A DNA stretch of 64,000 bases, taken from Hoskinsella mucinilytica. GTDB lineage: Bacteria > Bacillota_I > Bacilli_A > Erysipelotrichales > Erysipelotrichaceae. Every line of letters starts with the position of its first letter. Positions within the stretch are counted from its first letter, which is position 1. The DNA is taken from contig NZ_JBEQZJ010000015.1 in the NCBI RefSeq assembly GCF_045223415.1, positions 1 to 64,000 of the forward strand, read 5' to 3'. The notes under the pieces are model-generated. The model was not told the origin of the DNA. It searched no databases and saw nothing but the letters and a program-made list of their open reading frames with translations. This document shows, in pieces, positions 35,812-44,919 of the stretch. The translations under genes and the position numbers were made by a program.

Positions 35812-36597
35812 TTATTGCAAGAAACGGAATTCACCGAAGGAAGAGGCAACATGGAAGTCAGGATTTGCGGTTTTCGGATCTACCCAAGAAATCCATTCCA
35901 TCTTAGGATCTTCACCATCTTTTGTAGGGGTTGAGAATTCAGCACGATAGATACCGGCACGCATGATGTGATCATTCAATAGCTTTAAATCTTCTAACGT
36001 TTTCATTGGAACTTTCCCCTCAACGATATAGCCATCATCATTGACAACAGCTTTTGTTTCTAATCCCTCTAAATTCCACTTTCCGTCAAAGTCACGATAA
36101 TATACAATAGAGTAATCATGTACTCGTCCTTTCGGATCGATTTCAATGCCATAATATTTTTCCATACCATCAGGGCCTGGTTTATCAATATAAGTACCGG
36201 CAAAGAACAATTCAACACGATCTTCCATATCTACGGTACTTTCGTCATCTTTCCAGTTTTCATCCATTACAACATCTTGATCTTTTACGGTGAAACAGAA
36301 ATAGAAATTATCTTTATCATGATATCCTTTGAATTCCGTGAATGGAGCTTCTTTGGTATCCCATGGGAAGTGGAAACCGCCGGAAATTGCAGGGATGTCT
36401 TTCCATACCTCATCTTCCAGTGAGCCATCAATGCTCGCAGCTTGATCTCGTTTTACGATATCATAATGTGGTGTAGTTGCTTCGTTATAAGCAACACTTG
36501 TAGTTGGAGAAGTAGAAGCGTTGTTAGAGTTACATCCTGTCAGGGCAAATAAGGAAGCTGTTAAAGCCAGCGTAGTCCATTGAACGATTTTTTTCAT
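35812..36597 (-). CDS. CBM9-like lipoprotein
   Basis: 261 residues. Lipoprotein signal with lipobox LTGC. After a Ser/Thr-rich linker comes a carbohydrate-binding family 9-type domain: IDGSLEDEVWKDIP, DNFYFCFTVKDQDVV, MEDRVELFF and a terminal SFGEFRFLQ. Related domains bind xylan or other glycans, so it may capture carbohydrate at the surface. The ligand is unknown. Divergent from the 36739 gene; a cre-like site lies between them. Confidence 0.85.
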   Translation of the reverse strand: MKKIVQWTTLALTASLFALTGCNSNNASTSPTTSVAYNEATTPHYDIVKRDQAASIDGSLEDEVWKDIPAISGGFHFPWDTKEAPFTEFKGYHDKDNFYFCFTVKDQDVVMDENWKDDESTVDMEDRVELFFAGTYIDKPGPDGMEKYYGIEIDPKGRVHDYSIVYYRDFDGKWNLEGLETKAVVNDDGYIVEGKVPMKTLEDLKLLNDHIMRAGIYRAEFSTPTKDGEDPKMEWISWVDPKTANPDFHVASSFGEFRFLQ

Positions 36598-36661
36598 ATG
36601 AATCGTCTCCTCTCTCTATAGTAGTATCATATCACGAAAAAGTGATGAAAACAATACAAAA

Positions 36662-36675
36662 TGTAAGCGCTATCG
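36662..36675. promoter_or_regulatory. Candidate cre (CcpA) site
   Basis: TGTAAGCGCTATCG differs from the cre pattern TGNAANCGNTNNCA at the last position. It lies between the divergent CBM9 lipoprotein and 36739 genes. Carbon control of a glycan-binding lipoprotein would make sense. Confidence 0.5.
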
Positions 36676-36738
36676 TATGACGAATGTGTGATGTATAAGA
36701 TCCATACGATAGGGTATACTGATGGCTGAGGTGAATGG

Positions 36739-37119
36739 ATGAAAAAGGCGTGGATACTATGTTGTATGCTATTATGGATGTTCGTATGCAGTGTTCATAT
36801 TTACAGTCGCAATCAATCTTTGGAATATGAGATTCATTATGATTCTCATACCAAACAGACGTATGAAATAAAGGAAAAGATGCAAAAGACCTTTGATGAT
36901 CTTGTGAGCAATGTGCATACAGACAGTCAAGGATTGATGGTGTTACATAATATTGAAAAATTCTCTTATCATAATATTAAGGCAGAATGGAAGGATAAGC
37001 TTGTCTTAATTGAAGGGGATGGAAAAGGCTCTATCATAGAAGGTGATTTGAAAACCAGGCAATATTGTATGGATAAGGTTCAACCAAGAAGTTTCATTCA
37101 AGAATTATTCGCTAGATGA
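36739..37119 (+). CDS. Hypothetical secreted or anchored protein
   Basis: 126 residues. The N-terminal hydrophobic segment (about 4-22) contains three cysteines but no clear lipobox. A polar domain follows with KEKMQKTFDDLVSNVHTD and VLIEGDGKGSIIEG. No known family recognised. GGTGAATGG site. A terminator directly follows, so it is monocistronic. Confidence 0.55.
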   Translation: MKKAWILCCMLLWMFVCSVHIYSRNQSLEYEIHYDSHTKQTYEIKEKMQKTFDDLVSNVHTDSQGLMVLHNIEKFSYHNIKAEWKDKLVLIEGDGKGSIIEGDLKTRQYCMDKVQPRSFIQELFAR

Positions 37120-37120
37120 T

Positions 37121-37149
37121 AGGAAGAGTGATCATACTCTTCCTTTTTC
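37121..37149 (+). terminator. Terminator after 36739 gene
   Basis: AGGAAGAGT (37121-37129) pairs with ACTCTTCCT (37136-37144) and is followed by TTTT. Confidence 0.85.
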
Positions 37150-37292
37150 CTATGTTATCGTGGTAAGAAGTTGTGTTCCTTATATAAGGAAGTGATTCTA
37201 TATACTATATAGAAAGAAACATAGAATGTAGCTAGGCTTTTAGGAATAGGAAATGATATAATAACCATGTTTGATAAAGAGAGGTGCAGTGT

Positions 37293-38168
37293 ATGAAAAG
37301 TTCAAGCAGGGAAATGATGGTCGATATCGCATGGATCATCGCAGGAAATCTGTTTTTGGCAATGGGGGTTGCCTGGTTTATTTTACCTAACAATGTTTTA
37401 ACAGGGGGATTGGCAGGGGTCGCAATTGCCTTAGAACCATTGCTTCATATACAGCCGCAGTTGATGATCAACGTATTGACGGTCGTATTATTTGTTCTAG
37501 GTTCTTTTATATTAGGTAAGAAGTTTGCGATGAAAACCATTTTAAGTACGGTGCTGTATCCTTTGTTGTTAAGTGTTATGTCTTATCTTGTAAGTGATGT
37601 GATAGCTCCTGATACATTTATCATGGATAAATATTTGGCAACGATTTACGGGGGAGCATTGATGGGAATCGGAATCGGATGTGTGTTTCGTACAGGTGCA
37701 AGTACCGGTGGTATGGATATCCCACCATTGATCGTAAATAAATATACGCATATTCCTTTACCTACGTTGGTATTGATTACGGATGCACTCACTGTATTAT
37801 TGGGAGTGTTTACTTATAATCTACAAGCTGCTTTGACAGGAATTCTTTCTGTATGGGTGAGCAGTATGTTGATTGATAAAACGATGATGATCGGAGGACA
37901 TAGTGCTCAAAGTGTCATGATCATATCCGATAACTATGAGGAATTGATGAAAAAAATACATGATCAATTAGAAAGAGGGACAACGATCTTACAGGCAATG
38001 GGAGGTTTTTCTAAGGAAAAGAAACCGGTGATCATGGTTGTGGTTAGTAAGAAGCAACTTCCTGAGCTACAATATATGATTGCTCATGAAGATCCGGAGG
38101 CCTTTGTAATTGTTTCAGAAACAAATGAAGTACAAGGATTGGGATTTACTTACGAAGAGGAACTTTAG
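37293..38168 (+). CDS. YitT family membrane protein
   Basis: 291 residues. Five membrane helices in the N-terminal 200 residues include the family marker LPNNVLTGGLAGVAIAL and FRTGASTGGMDIPPLI. A C-terminal DUF2179 domain follows (about 215-290: GHSAQSVMIISDNYEEL, RGTTILQAMGGFSKEKKPVI). Function of the family is unknown. Start at ATG 37293 with GAGAGGTG; the PHP phosphatase gene starts 12 bases after its stop. Confidence 0.92.
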   Translation: MKSSSREMMVDIAWIIAGNLFLAMGVAWFILPNNVLTGGLAGVAIALEPLLHIQPQLMINVLTVVLFVLGSFILGKKFAMKTILSTVLYPLLLSVMSYLVSDVIAPDTFIMDKYLATIYGGALMGIGIGCVFRTGASTGGMDIPPLIVNKYTHIPLPTLVLITDALTVLLGVFTYNLQAALTGILSVWVSSMLIDKTMMIGGHSAQSVMIISDNYEELMKKIHDQLERGTTILQAMGGFSKEKKPVIMVVVSKKQLPELQYMIAHEDPEAFVIVSETNEVQGLGFTYEEEL

Positions 38169-38180
38169 GAGGTCTTGAAT

Positions 38181-38966
38181 ATGCAAAAATTTAATTATCA
38201 CAGTCACACCAAAAGATGTGGACATGCAAGTGGAGAAGATGAGGCATATGTGCTTTCTGCCATACAAAACGGATATCAAAGAATGGGCTTCTCAGATCAT
38301 GCTCCTTATCGAAACGGATATGCGAAGGGGGAAAGGATGCATAAGGAGGAATTAGCGGAGTATATACAAAGTGTAAAGATGCTTCAACAAAAATATGCAG
38401 ATCAAATTGAAATACGCATCGGTTTAGAGTTTGAATATTTTGAAGATCAATTAGATGAAATATTAGAATATAAGGATCAAATGGACTATCTTATCATTGG
38501 TCAACATGGTCCAAAGTTGTATGAAGAGGAGTTTTATACGAGAAACAGTGATGAGGATATCCTGCTATATGCATCGTTGATTGAGAAGGCTTGTAGAAGG
38601 GGACTTCCGGATATGATCGCACATCCGGATCTATACATGTTTTCTAAAGAGGAATGGACAGTGGCCTGTGAACAAGCAGCGGTAACGATTACCAAGGCAG
38701 CAGTAGAAGCAAATATCCCGTTGGAAATCAATTTGAATGGTATTCGTTATGGTTATCAACAGATCGGTAAAGAAAAACGAATCACTTATCCTTATCGTAG
38801 ATTTTGGGAAGTCGCAAGTCGATATCCGGTAAAAGTTGTTTATGGATTGGATGCCCACCATCCTGATAAATATGGGGATTTAGATGCATTCCACACTGTA
38901 GATGAGTTGTTGAAAGGGATACCACTTCATAAGCTAGAGGATCTGAAATTTCAGAAAAAGCTGTAG
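38181..38966 (+). CDS. PHP-domain histidinol-phosphatase-like protein
   Basis: 261 residues. Metal-binding PHP motifs are FNYHSHTKRCGHASGE (His8, His10), MGFSDHAP, GLEFEY, IIGQHGP, IAHPDLYMFS and a terminal YGLDAHHPDKYG. This is the histidinol-phosphatase (HisK/HisJ-type) architecture, which removes phosphate from histidinol-phosphate, but no his genes are nearby, so another phosphoester is possible. ATG 38181 follows TAGGAGGT. Confidence 0.88.
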   Translation: MQKFNYHSHTKRCGHASGEDEAYVLSAIQNGYQRMGFSDHAPYRNGYAKGERMHKEELAEYIQSVKMLQQKYADQIEIRIGLEFEYFEDQLDEILEYKDQMDYLIIGQHGPKLYEEEFYTRNSDEDILLYASLIEKACRRGLPDMIAHPDLYMFSKEEWTVACEQAAVTITKAAVEANIPLEINLNGIRYGYQQIGKEKRITYPYRRFWEVASRYPVKVVYGLDAHHPDKYGDLDAFHTVDELLKGIPLHKLEDLKFQKKL

Positions 38967-39514
38967 ATAAAGCGAGTGAGGGATAAGAAATACAAGAAGG
39001 AAATAAAAAAACCTATATATACATATGTGATGAAAATCAAGAATGTGCTTTTTTAGTTTGTATAACCCACTTTTTGCGAAAAACAGGCAGAAAAACTACA
39101 TAATGATGTAGAAAAAAGCAGAAAAAAAGGGATAATCAAACACAGAGAATACTAGAATGAGCTAGTGTTTTCTGTGTTTTTTTCACAATTAGTTGAATTT
39201 TCTTAAAATACGATAAATAAAGGGTTTTTCTGTTGTGTCATAAAAAAAGTAAAATGAAAAAAACAGAAACATTGTGATTGAATTACAAAATTTCACAAAT
39301 AAATCAGGTGAATGAAAGAAACCTGAAAGTTTCAAAAAGTAAACATTAGCCTTTATTTAAGGGTTTTGGAATAAAAACACATGCGAGAGCATAGGTATAA
39401 AATAGAATAAAGTGAGCAGAATAAGACCAAAAGGAATGTTAAAAAATAAAAAAATTGGACAAGTTGAAAGAATTGTGATAGACTAGTGCATGTTTCATTA
39501 AAGGAGGAACATTA
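38967..39514 (+). other. Long intergenic region with hairpins
   Basis: Gap of about 550 bases. CTACAT-AATG-ATGTAG (39096-39111) forms a small hairpin. A 17-pair G-U-tolerant hairpin (39139-39178) ends in a T-run and is the terminator of whatever is transcribed here. A possible promoter for the 3D-domain gene, TTGGAC-18-TAGACT, lies at about 39453-39484. A small RNA ending at 39184 is possible. Confidence 0.5.
39139..39184 (+). terminator. Strong terminator 170 bases after the PHP gene
   Basis: AACACAGAGAATACTAG (39139-39155) pairs over all 17 positions (two G-U) with 39162-39178 around AATGAG, followed by TTTTTT. Confidence 0.88.
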
Positions 39515-40327
39515 ATGAAGTCAAGACGAATCTTATTATTCGCTTTATTCACCTGTGTTTTCGCTTTATATGGATGTGTCAGCTCCGTATCAGATGTAGC
39601 ATCTGAACGTAATCTGACTATGAACATCAAGGAGAATACATTCGTAGGTAATGTATTAGATAGCAACTCTCTTATGCCGATGGCAAGAAATCAGGTTCAA
39701 AAGAATGACCTTATTCAGATCATGAATGGAACTTATGAACATATGCCACGTGTGCGTACGCTGGAAGGTAAGTTAAAAGCAACATCTACTTTACAGCAAG
39801 TAGCGAATGACTACACAAAGCAAGTGAAAGAAAAACAGAAAAAATTAAAGGAAGAAAAAGAAAAGGCGGAAGCCTTAAGAAAAGAAAAAGAGGAAGCAAA
39901 AAAGAAACAGGAAGCAGAAGAGCGTTTACCTGCTTTTGAGGGAAAAATTACAACTTATGGCGTAGATTGTTATGGTTGTTCCTTTACCAATGGTAGAGGT
40001 GGTACGGCAACCGGAGTAGCATTGGATATCAATGCCGGTGTGCAACAAAGTGATGGAAGCTTTCAGCCGGGTATTAAATATGGTAATTACTATATTGTGG
40101 CGGCAGATCCAAGCATTCCGATGTATTCTATATTGAAAATCAGTAATCATGGGTTAAGTGGTAGTGGGATTTCTCCCGATGAACCTTTTTATGCCATCGT
40201 ATTAGATCGTGGTGGAGCCATTTATGGAGGACATTTAGATCTATATATCGGTAGTGAAAATTCCGGTGCTGTCGTACAGGCAGGACCTGCATCACCAACC
40301 ATTCAGGTTGTCAGCTACGGTGGATAA
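39515..40327 (+). CDS. 3D-domain lipoprotein, wall-associated
   Basis: 270 residues. Lipobox LYGC (Cys20) after a short signal peptide. Residues 100-145 form a charged coiled coil (VKEKQKKLKEEKEKAEALRK). The C-terminal 120 residues form a 3D domain, named for its conserved aspartates: TYGVDCYGC, AADPSIPMYSI, VLDRGGAIYGGHLDLYIG. Such domains occur in lytic transglycosylase-like wall enzymes (YabE, MltA-like). It therefore probably acts on peptidoglycan outside the membrane. AAAGGAGG site; followed by a terminator. Confidence 0.85.
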   Translation: MKSRRILLFALFTCVFALYGCVSSVSDVASERNLTMNIKENTFVGNVLDSNSLMPMARNQVQKNDLIQIMNGTYEHMPRVRTLEGKLKATSTLQQVANDYTKQVKEKQKKLKEEKEKAEALRKEKEEAKKKQEAEERLPAFEGKITTYGVDCYGCSFTNGRGGTATGVALDINAGVQQSDGSFQPGIKYGNYYIVAADPSIPMYSILKISNHGLSGSGISPDEPFYAIVLDRGGAIYGGHLDLYIGSENSGAVVQAGPASPTIQVVSYGG

Positions 40328-40330
40328 CAC

Positions 40331-40362
40331 AAACCTGCGCTTTTCATAGTGCAGGTTTTTCA
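40331..40362 (+). terminator. Terminator of the 3D-domain gene
   Basis: AAACCTGC (40331-40338) pairs with GCAGGTTT (40351-40358) and is followed by TTT. Confidence 0.88.
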
Positions 40363-40423
40363 TCTTTTCAAGATATTTGTATGTTTTGTGGTATAATAAA
40401 ACAGCAAAAGGAGGTTCTATGCA

Positions 40424-41692
40424 ATGGAGTTTGTAGAATTACAAGAAAAAGAATTTGCGCAGTTTGCGCTTCATCATGAGCTGAATAATCTATGGCAGAC
40501 ACCGAATATGGCGAAGATGAGGGAACAGCGTGGTTTTCATACATCTTATGTAGGAGTAAAAGAAGAAGGAAATATCATCGCAGCAAGTATGCTTTCTTCT
40601 ATTCCTGTATTTATGGGATACTCTATGGTACAACTATTAAGAGGACCATTGATCGATTTTAAGAATAAAGAAGTATATACCTTCTTTCATCAACATTTGG
40701 TTGCTTATTTAAAACAACAGAAATGCTTATATTTTCATATCGATCCTTATCTTCCTTATAAGGAAAGGGATTTAGAAGGAGAACTTGTAGAAGGTGGATT
40801 TGACAATAGCGATGTTGTAGAGATGTTAACATCTTTGGGTTATCGCCATGAAGGATTTACTCGTGGAATTGATTTAACAAGAGAGCCTAGATGGATCTAT
40901 ACCATTGATTTGAAAGATAAGACATCGGATGATGTATTAAAACAGATGGAACGTAAAACCCTTCGAAGTGTGAAAAAAGCCATGAAATATAATGTTCAGG
41001 TCAATGAATTAGACCGTGATCATATTTATGTTTATGAAAATGTAATTCAACAAACCGGAGAGCGTAGAGGCTTTCAAGGAAGAGATGAAGAATATCATCA
41101 GCGTTTATATGATTTTTATCATGAAGATGGATATATCAAGTTTTTATGTGCAACCTTGGACTTAAACGATTATAAAGAGGATTTAAAAAAGGATCTGGCT
41201 TCGAATACAAAAGAGAGAGATACTTGTGCGAAACGTTTAGAACAACAAGAGAGCACTAAGATTCGAAAAAAGATGGATCTGGCACAGGAACAAATCGATC
41301 AGTTAGAAGATAAATTGAAGGAAGCAGATGAAATGATTCAAACAGATGGGCAAGTACTTACGTTGGCAAGTGGTGTTTTCTTTACTTATGGTAAAGAAGT
41401 GTTATGTTTGATGAGTGGTGTCTATGAAAAATATATGCGATTTGCGGCTCCTTACGCAATGCATTGGAAGATGATGAATTATGTTATTGAACATGGAATG
41501 CAACGTTATAATCTATATGGTATGAGTGGAAACTTTGATCCTAAAGCCGAAGATTATGGTGTTTATTTGTTTAAAAAAGGATTTCAAGGAGAGATTCAAG
41601 AATTGATCGGTGACTTTGATTATATCGTGCATCCTGGCATGTATCGATTATATCAATTCTTACGTAGTATGAAACATAAGATCAAAGGATAA
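40424..41692 (+). CDS. FemAB-like peptidoglycan bridge aminoacyltransferase
   Basis: 422 residues of the FemAB/MurM type: tandem GNAT-like domains with a helical arm (about 245-305, DLKKDLASNTKERDTC to QIDQLEDKLKEAD) typical of FemA/FemX. GERRGFQGRDEEYHQRLYDF and YNLYGMSGNFDP are family motifs. These enzymes add amino acids from aminoacyl-tRNA to the lipid II stem peptide; which residue is added cannot be told here. An extended -10 (TGG-TATAAT at 40392-40397) and AGGAGG precede ATG 40424. Confidence 0.92.
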   Translation: MEFVELQEKEFAQFALHHELNNLWQTPNMAKMREQRGFHTSYVGVKEEGNIIAASMLSSIPVFMGYSMVQLLRGPLIDFKNKEVYTFFHQHLVAYLKQQKCLYFHIDPYLPYKERDLEGELVEGGFDNSDVVEMLTSLGYRHEGFTRGIDLTREPRWIYTIDLKDKTSDDVLKQMERKTLRSVKKAMKYNVQVNELDRDHIYVYENVIQQTGERRGFQGRDEEYHQRLYDFYHEDGYIKFLCATLDLNDYKEDLKKDLASNTKERDTCAKRLEQQESTKIRKKMDLAQEQIDQLEDKLKEADEMIQTDGQVLTLASGVFFTYGKEVLCLMSGVYEKYMRFAAPYAMHWKMMNYVIEHGMQRYNLYGMSGNFDPKAEDYGVYLFKKGFQGEIQELIGDFDYIVHPGMYRLYQFLRSMKHKIKG

Positions 41693-41699
41693 ACCTATA

Positions 41700-41735
41700 A
41701 GATGTCGCTACATAAGATGGTGGCATCTGTTTTTT
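41700..41735 (+). terminator. Terminator of the FemAB-like gene
   Basis: AGATGTCGC (41700-41708) pairs with GTGGCATCT (41720-41728) over nine pairs (two G-U), followed by GTTTTTT. Confidence 0.8.
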
Positions 41736-41753
41736 ATAAAGAGGAGGGAAACT

Positions 41754-42518
41754 ATGTTAGAGATTTGTTTTTCATCATCGTTACAAGGCAGTTTAAAGGC
41801 TTTTGGTGGGAACGTAGGGACGATTCTATATCCTTGTTTTGGCTTATCCTATGGTGATATCAGTGATCCATTTTGTAAAGAAACAAGAAAACAAGCATTC
41901 GATATCCAACAATATGGGAATTCGATAGATGCATTCGAAAACAAATGGCAAGAAATGAGTAAGGATCTGAGTGATTTAACTTCTCATTGTGAAGAACAAG
42001 TGATACGGTTTTGGGTCGATCCTACAGCAGATAGCATATGTGGATTCTTATTCCTTGCGGATGTGTTGCGTGATAAGAAGATAGACGCAAGGCTCATGTG
42101 GTTACCGGCATGGATAACCTTACAAGATGCAATGGAACTACCTAAAGAATGGGGAGAAGTCGTCTTAACAGAAAAGTTGAGTGCTTTGTTAGATAAGGAA
42201 ATCAAAGTACCAAAGCTTTATATGGAATACTTATCAGATGAATGGAGACGTTTACAACAAGATCATGCATTACTAAGAGCAACGATCAATGGTAACATAT
42301 GTAGTGTGCCGGATGATTTCTATGATCATTTCATCAAAGCCGTAATCAAAGATGAACCTATAAAAATCGGTTTGTGTATGTTTCAGGTAGTAAGCAACAT
42401 TCAAATTTCAGATTTCATCATCTATGAGCGGATCAAACATATGTTGATGAGTAAGGAATTGTTGATGATAGAAGAAAATATAGAAGCTCCTTTAGAAAGC
42501 GTCATTCAAAAAGCTTAA
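41754..42518 (+). CDS. DUF1835/DUF3658-like protein
   Basis: 254 residues. The N-terminal part has the DUF1835 look (CFSSSLQGSLKAF and a GD.SDPFCKETRKQ stretch). The C-terminal EWRRLQQDHALLRATINGN with PDDFYDHFI fits DUF3658. Biochemical role unknown. GAGGAGGG site; transcription probably reads through from upstream. Confidence 0.75.
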   Translation: MLEICFSSSLQGSLKAFGGNVGTILYPCFGLSYGDISDPFCKETRKQAFDIQQYGNSIDAFENKWQEMSKDLSDLTSHCEEQVIRFWVDPTADSICGFLFLADVLRDKKIDARLMWLPAWITLQDAMELPKEWGEVVLTEKLSALLDKEIKVPKLYMEYLSDEWRRLQQDHALLRATINGNICSVPDDFYDHFIKAVIKDEPIKIGLCMFQVVSNIQISDFIIYERIKHMLMSKELLMIEENIEAPLESVIQKA

Positions 42519-42586
42519 TGGAAAAGAATAATATCTTTCTTTTTAAGGGGGAATAGGATAAAATAGGATAGAGTGTGGTGTTGAAT

Positions 42587-43126
42587 ATGAAAATTAAAGA
42601 AATTATCGTGGTAGAAGGAAAAAATGATACCAATGTATTACAGAGCTACTTACAATGCGATACAATAGAAACGCATGGAACCAGTCTTGGTGAGGCAGTG
42701 TTCAAACAGATCGAACAAGCAAAGAAGACAAGAGGAGTCATCATTTTTACTGACCCTGATCATCCGGGAGAGAAAATAAGAAATGCGATCAATCAACGTA
42801 TTCCCGGCTGTAAGAATGCATTTATCGATGTACATAAAGCAAAGACAACCAAAAAAGTCGGTGTTGAGCATGCCAATAAAAACGATATCGAAGAAGCTTT
42901 GGCTCATTTGATGACATATGAAGAAGGTTTTGAAGATACGTTAAGTTATGAGGAGTATATCGATCTTGGTTTTCAAGGAAGAGTGGATAGTGGTGCCAGA
43001 AGAGAACAACTCGCAAGAGCTTTGTATTTAGGAAAACCAAACGCCAAGACATTATTTAAACGATTAAACATGCTGAGAATGGACAAAAAAGCAGTACAAG
43101 AGTTGATGGAGGATGTACAGAAATGA
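42587..43126 (+). CDS. rnmV: Ribonuclease M5
   Basis: 179 residues. The N-terminal Toprim domain has IIVVEGKNDT (catalytic Glu) and IIFTDPDHPGEKIRNAI (acidic DxD). Typical length and neighbourhood: it overlaps rsmA by ATGA. RNase M5 matures the 5S rRNA precursor. Start at ATG 42587; the ribosome site is weak (GTGGTG). Confidence 0.94.
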   Translation: MKIKEIIVVEGKNDTNVLQSYLQCDTIETHGTSLGEAVFKQIEQAKKTRGVIIFTDPDHPGEKIRNAINQRIPGCKNAFIDVHKAKTTKKVGVEHANKNDIEEALAHLMTYEEGFEDTLSYEEYIDLGFQGRVDSGARREQLARALYLGKPNAKTLFKRLNMLRMDKKAVQELMEDVQK

Positions 43127-43983
43127 TAAATAAACCGATTGCGACACCTTCCAGAACCAAAGAAATCCTTGCGACATATGATATGTTTGCGAAAAAAAAC
43201 TATGGACAAAACTTTTTGGTAGATCCCAGTGTGGTAGAGAAAATCGCAAGAAATGCGGTTGTATCCGATCATTGTGTGGTACTGGAAATCGGTCCCGGTA
43301 TTGGTGCCTTAACACAATATTTATGTGAATATGCACAAAAAGTCATTTCCTTTGAGATTGATGAGCGTTTACCTGATGTACTTGCGGATACCTTAGCGGA
43401 ATATGATCATTTTGAATTGGTCATGCAAGATTTTTTGAACGTGGATCTAAAATCCTATGTTACACAATATACCAAAGAAGGCTATGATGTCGTGATAGCG
43501 GCCAATTTGCCTTATTATATTACAACACCGATCTTATTTAAGATATTCGAATCTAAGGCAGAGATCGCAGCGATTACGGTAATGATGCAAAAAGAAGTCG
43601 CAGATCGATTCAATGCAGTTGTCAATACAAAGGAATACAATGCATTAAGCATTGTGACGCAATATCGATGCCATGTGAAAAGCGTGATGAAGGTACCAAA
43701 AAATGTCTTTATGCCAAAACCGAATGTAGATAGTGCAGTCTTGCAATTTACATTTAAAGAAAACGATGAAGAATTTGATGAGGATGCATTTTTTGAATTG
43801 GTAAAAGGCTGTTTCAAACAAAGAAGAAAAACGATTTTGAATAATTATGGTGCCTATGTAGAAGACAAAGTGCAAGCAAAAAAAGAACTGATGATGGCAG
43901 GAATCGATGAACAACGTCGTGCAGAGAGCATGACATTGGATGAATTTAAACATTTGTATGAGGTACATATTCATGAAAATTAA
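43123..43983 (+). CDS. rsmA: 16S rRNA dimethyladenosine transferase
   Basis: 286 residues. KKNYGQNFLVDPSVVEKI, the SAM motif VLEIGPGIGALTQYL, the catalytic AANLPYYITTPILFK and MPKPNVDSAVLQ are all typical KsgA. It dimethylates two adjacent adenines of helix 45 in 16S rRNA. It is translationally coupled to rnmV (ATGA), and the ispE start lies in its last codons. Confidence 0.97.
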   Translation: MINKPIATPSRTKEILATYDMFAKKNYGQNFLVDPSVVEKIARNAVVSDHCVVLEIGPGIGALTQYLCEYAQKVISFEIDERLPDVLADTLAEYDHFELVMQDFLNVDLKSYVTQYTKEGYDVVIAANLPYYITTPILFKIFESKAEIAAITVMMQKEVADRFNAVVNTKEYNALSIVTQYRCHVKSVMKVPKNVFMPKPNVDSAVLQFTFKENDEEFDEDAFFELVKGCFKQRRKTILNNYGAYVEDKVQAKKELMMAGIDEQRRAESMTLDEFKHLYEVHIHEN

Positions 43984-44815
43984 AGCACATGCGAAAATTA
44001 ATCTTAGTCTGGATGTGATAAAAAAACGAGATGACGGTTATCATGAATTAGAGATGATCATGGTACCATTAACGCTTTGCGATATCATCACGATAGAAAA
44101 AGCGGATACGGAATGCTTTTGTTGCGATGATGAAACCTTACTTATCGATGAAACTAATACCATTGTAAAGGCTGTGCGATTGATGGAAACATGCTATGGT
44201 GTAAAACAAAAATTTCATATTCATGTGGAAAAGCATATTCCGATGCAAGCCGGTATGGCAGGTGGAAGTGCAGATGCTGCAGCTGTTTTAAAAGGAATTG
44301 TAACCTTGATGGAGCTACCTATCCCTATTTCTGAACTAAGTATGCAATCAAAAAGTATCGGTGCAGATGTACCCTTTTGTGTATATGAAACTCCGGCAAT
44401 CGTGAAAGGGATCGGGGAAAAAATTCAACCGATTTCCATAGGATTCGATTTTGAAATCCTACTCGTAAAACCATCTATGGGAGTACCAACCGGTAAGGCA
44501 TTCTCACTCATTGATTTTACTACCTGTGAACACCCGGATGCACATCAAGTAGAACAGGCACTTCAAAAAAAAGATTATGAAGCATTTTGTAAATCACTTG
44601 GCAATACACTGGAACAACCTGCGTTTTTGATGGTACCTGAAATTAAAGAAATCAAACAAACACTCCTTGCGATGGGCTTTGATGCTGTATTGATGTCAGG
44701 AAGTGGTTCTACTGTATTTGCGATCACCAAAGACCATGATTTGATGAAGCGTGCAATCACACAATGTACAAGATCAGACTATTTTGTATGTCAGACAAGA
44801 ATCATACGATCCTAA
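43973..44815 (+). CDS. ispE: 4-diphosphocytidyl-2-C-methyl-D-erythritol kinase
   Basis: 280 residues of the GHMP kinase fold. KAHAKINLSLDVIKKRDDGY is the family start, MQAGMAGGSADAAAVLKG the ATP loop, and MSGSGSTVFAI motif 3. It phosphorylates CDP-ME in the MEP isoprenoid pathway. ATG 43973 overlaps the rsmA stop by 11 bases. A terminator follows the stop. Confidence 0.96.
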   Translation: MKIKAHAKINLSLDVIKKRDDGYHELEMIMVPLTLCDIITIEKADTECFCCDDETLLIDETNTIVKAVRLMETCYGVKQKFHIHVEKHIPMQAGMAGGSADAAAVLKGIVTLMELPIPISELSMQSKSIGADVPFCVYETPAIVKGIGEKIQPISIGFDFEILLVKPSMGVPTGKAFSLIDFTTCEHPDAHQVEQALQKKDYEAFCKSLGNTLEQPAFLMVPEIKEIKQTLLAMGFDAVLMSGSGSTVFAITKDHDLMKRAITQCTRSDYFVCQTRIIRS

Positions 44816-44841
44816 AGGCGTAAGTAACGCCTTATTTCTTA
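44815..44841 (+). terminator. Terminator of rnmV-rsmA-ispE
   Basis: AAGGCGT (44815-44821) pairs with ACGCCTT (44827-44833), followed by ATTTCTT. Confidence 0.75.
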
Positions 44842-44919
44842 ATGTTTCTTAAATGTGTTGCTTTTTGAAACATATCTATACCGCATGAGGTATAATAATA
44901 CATGAAATGAGGGATTTTC

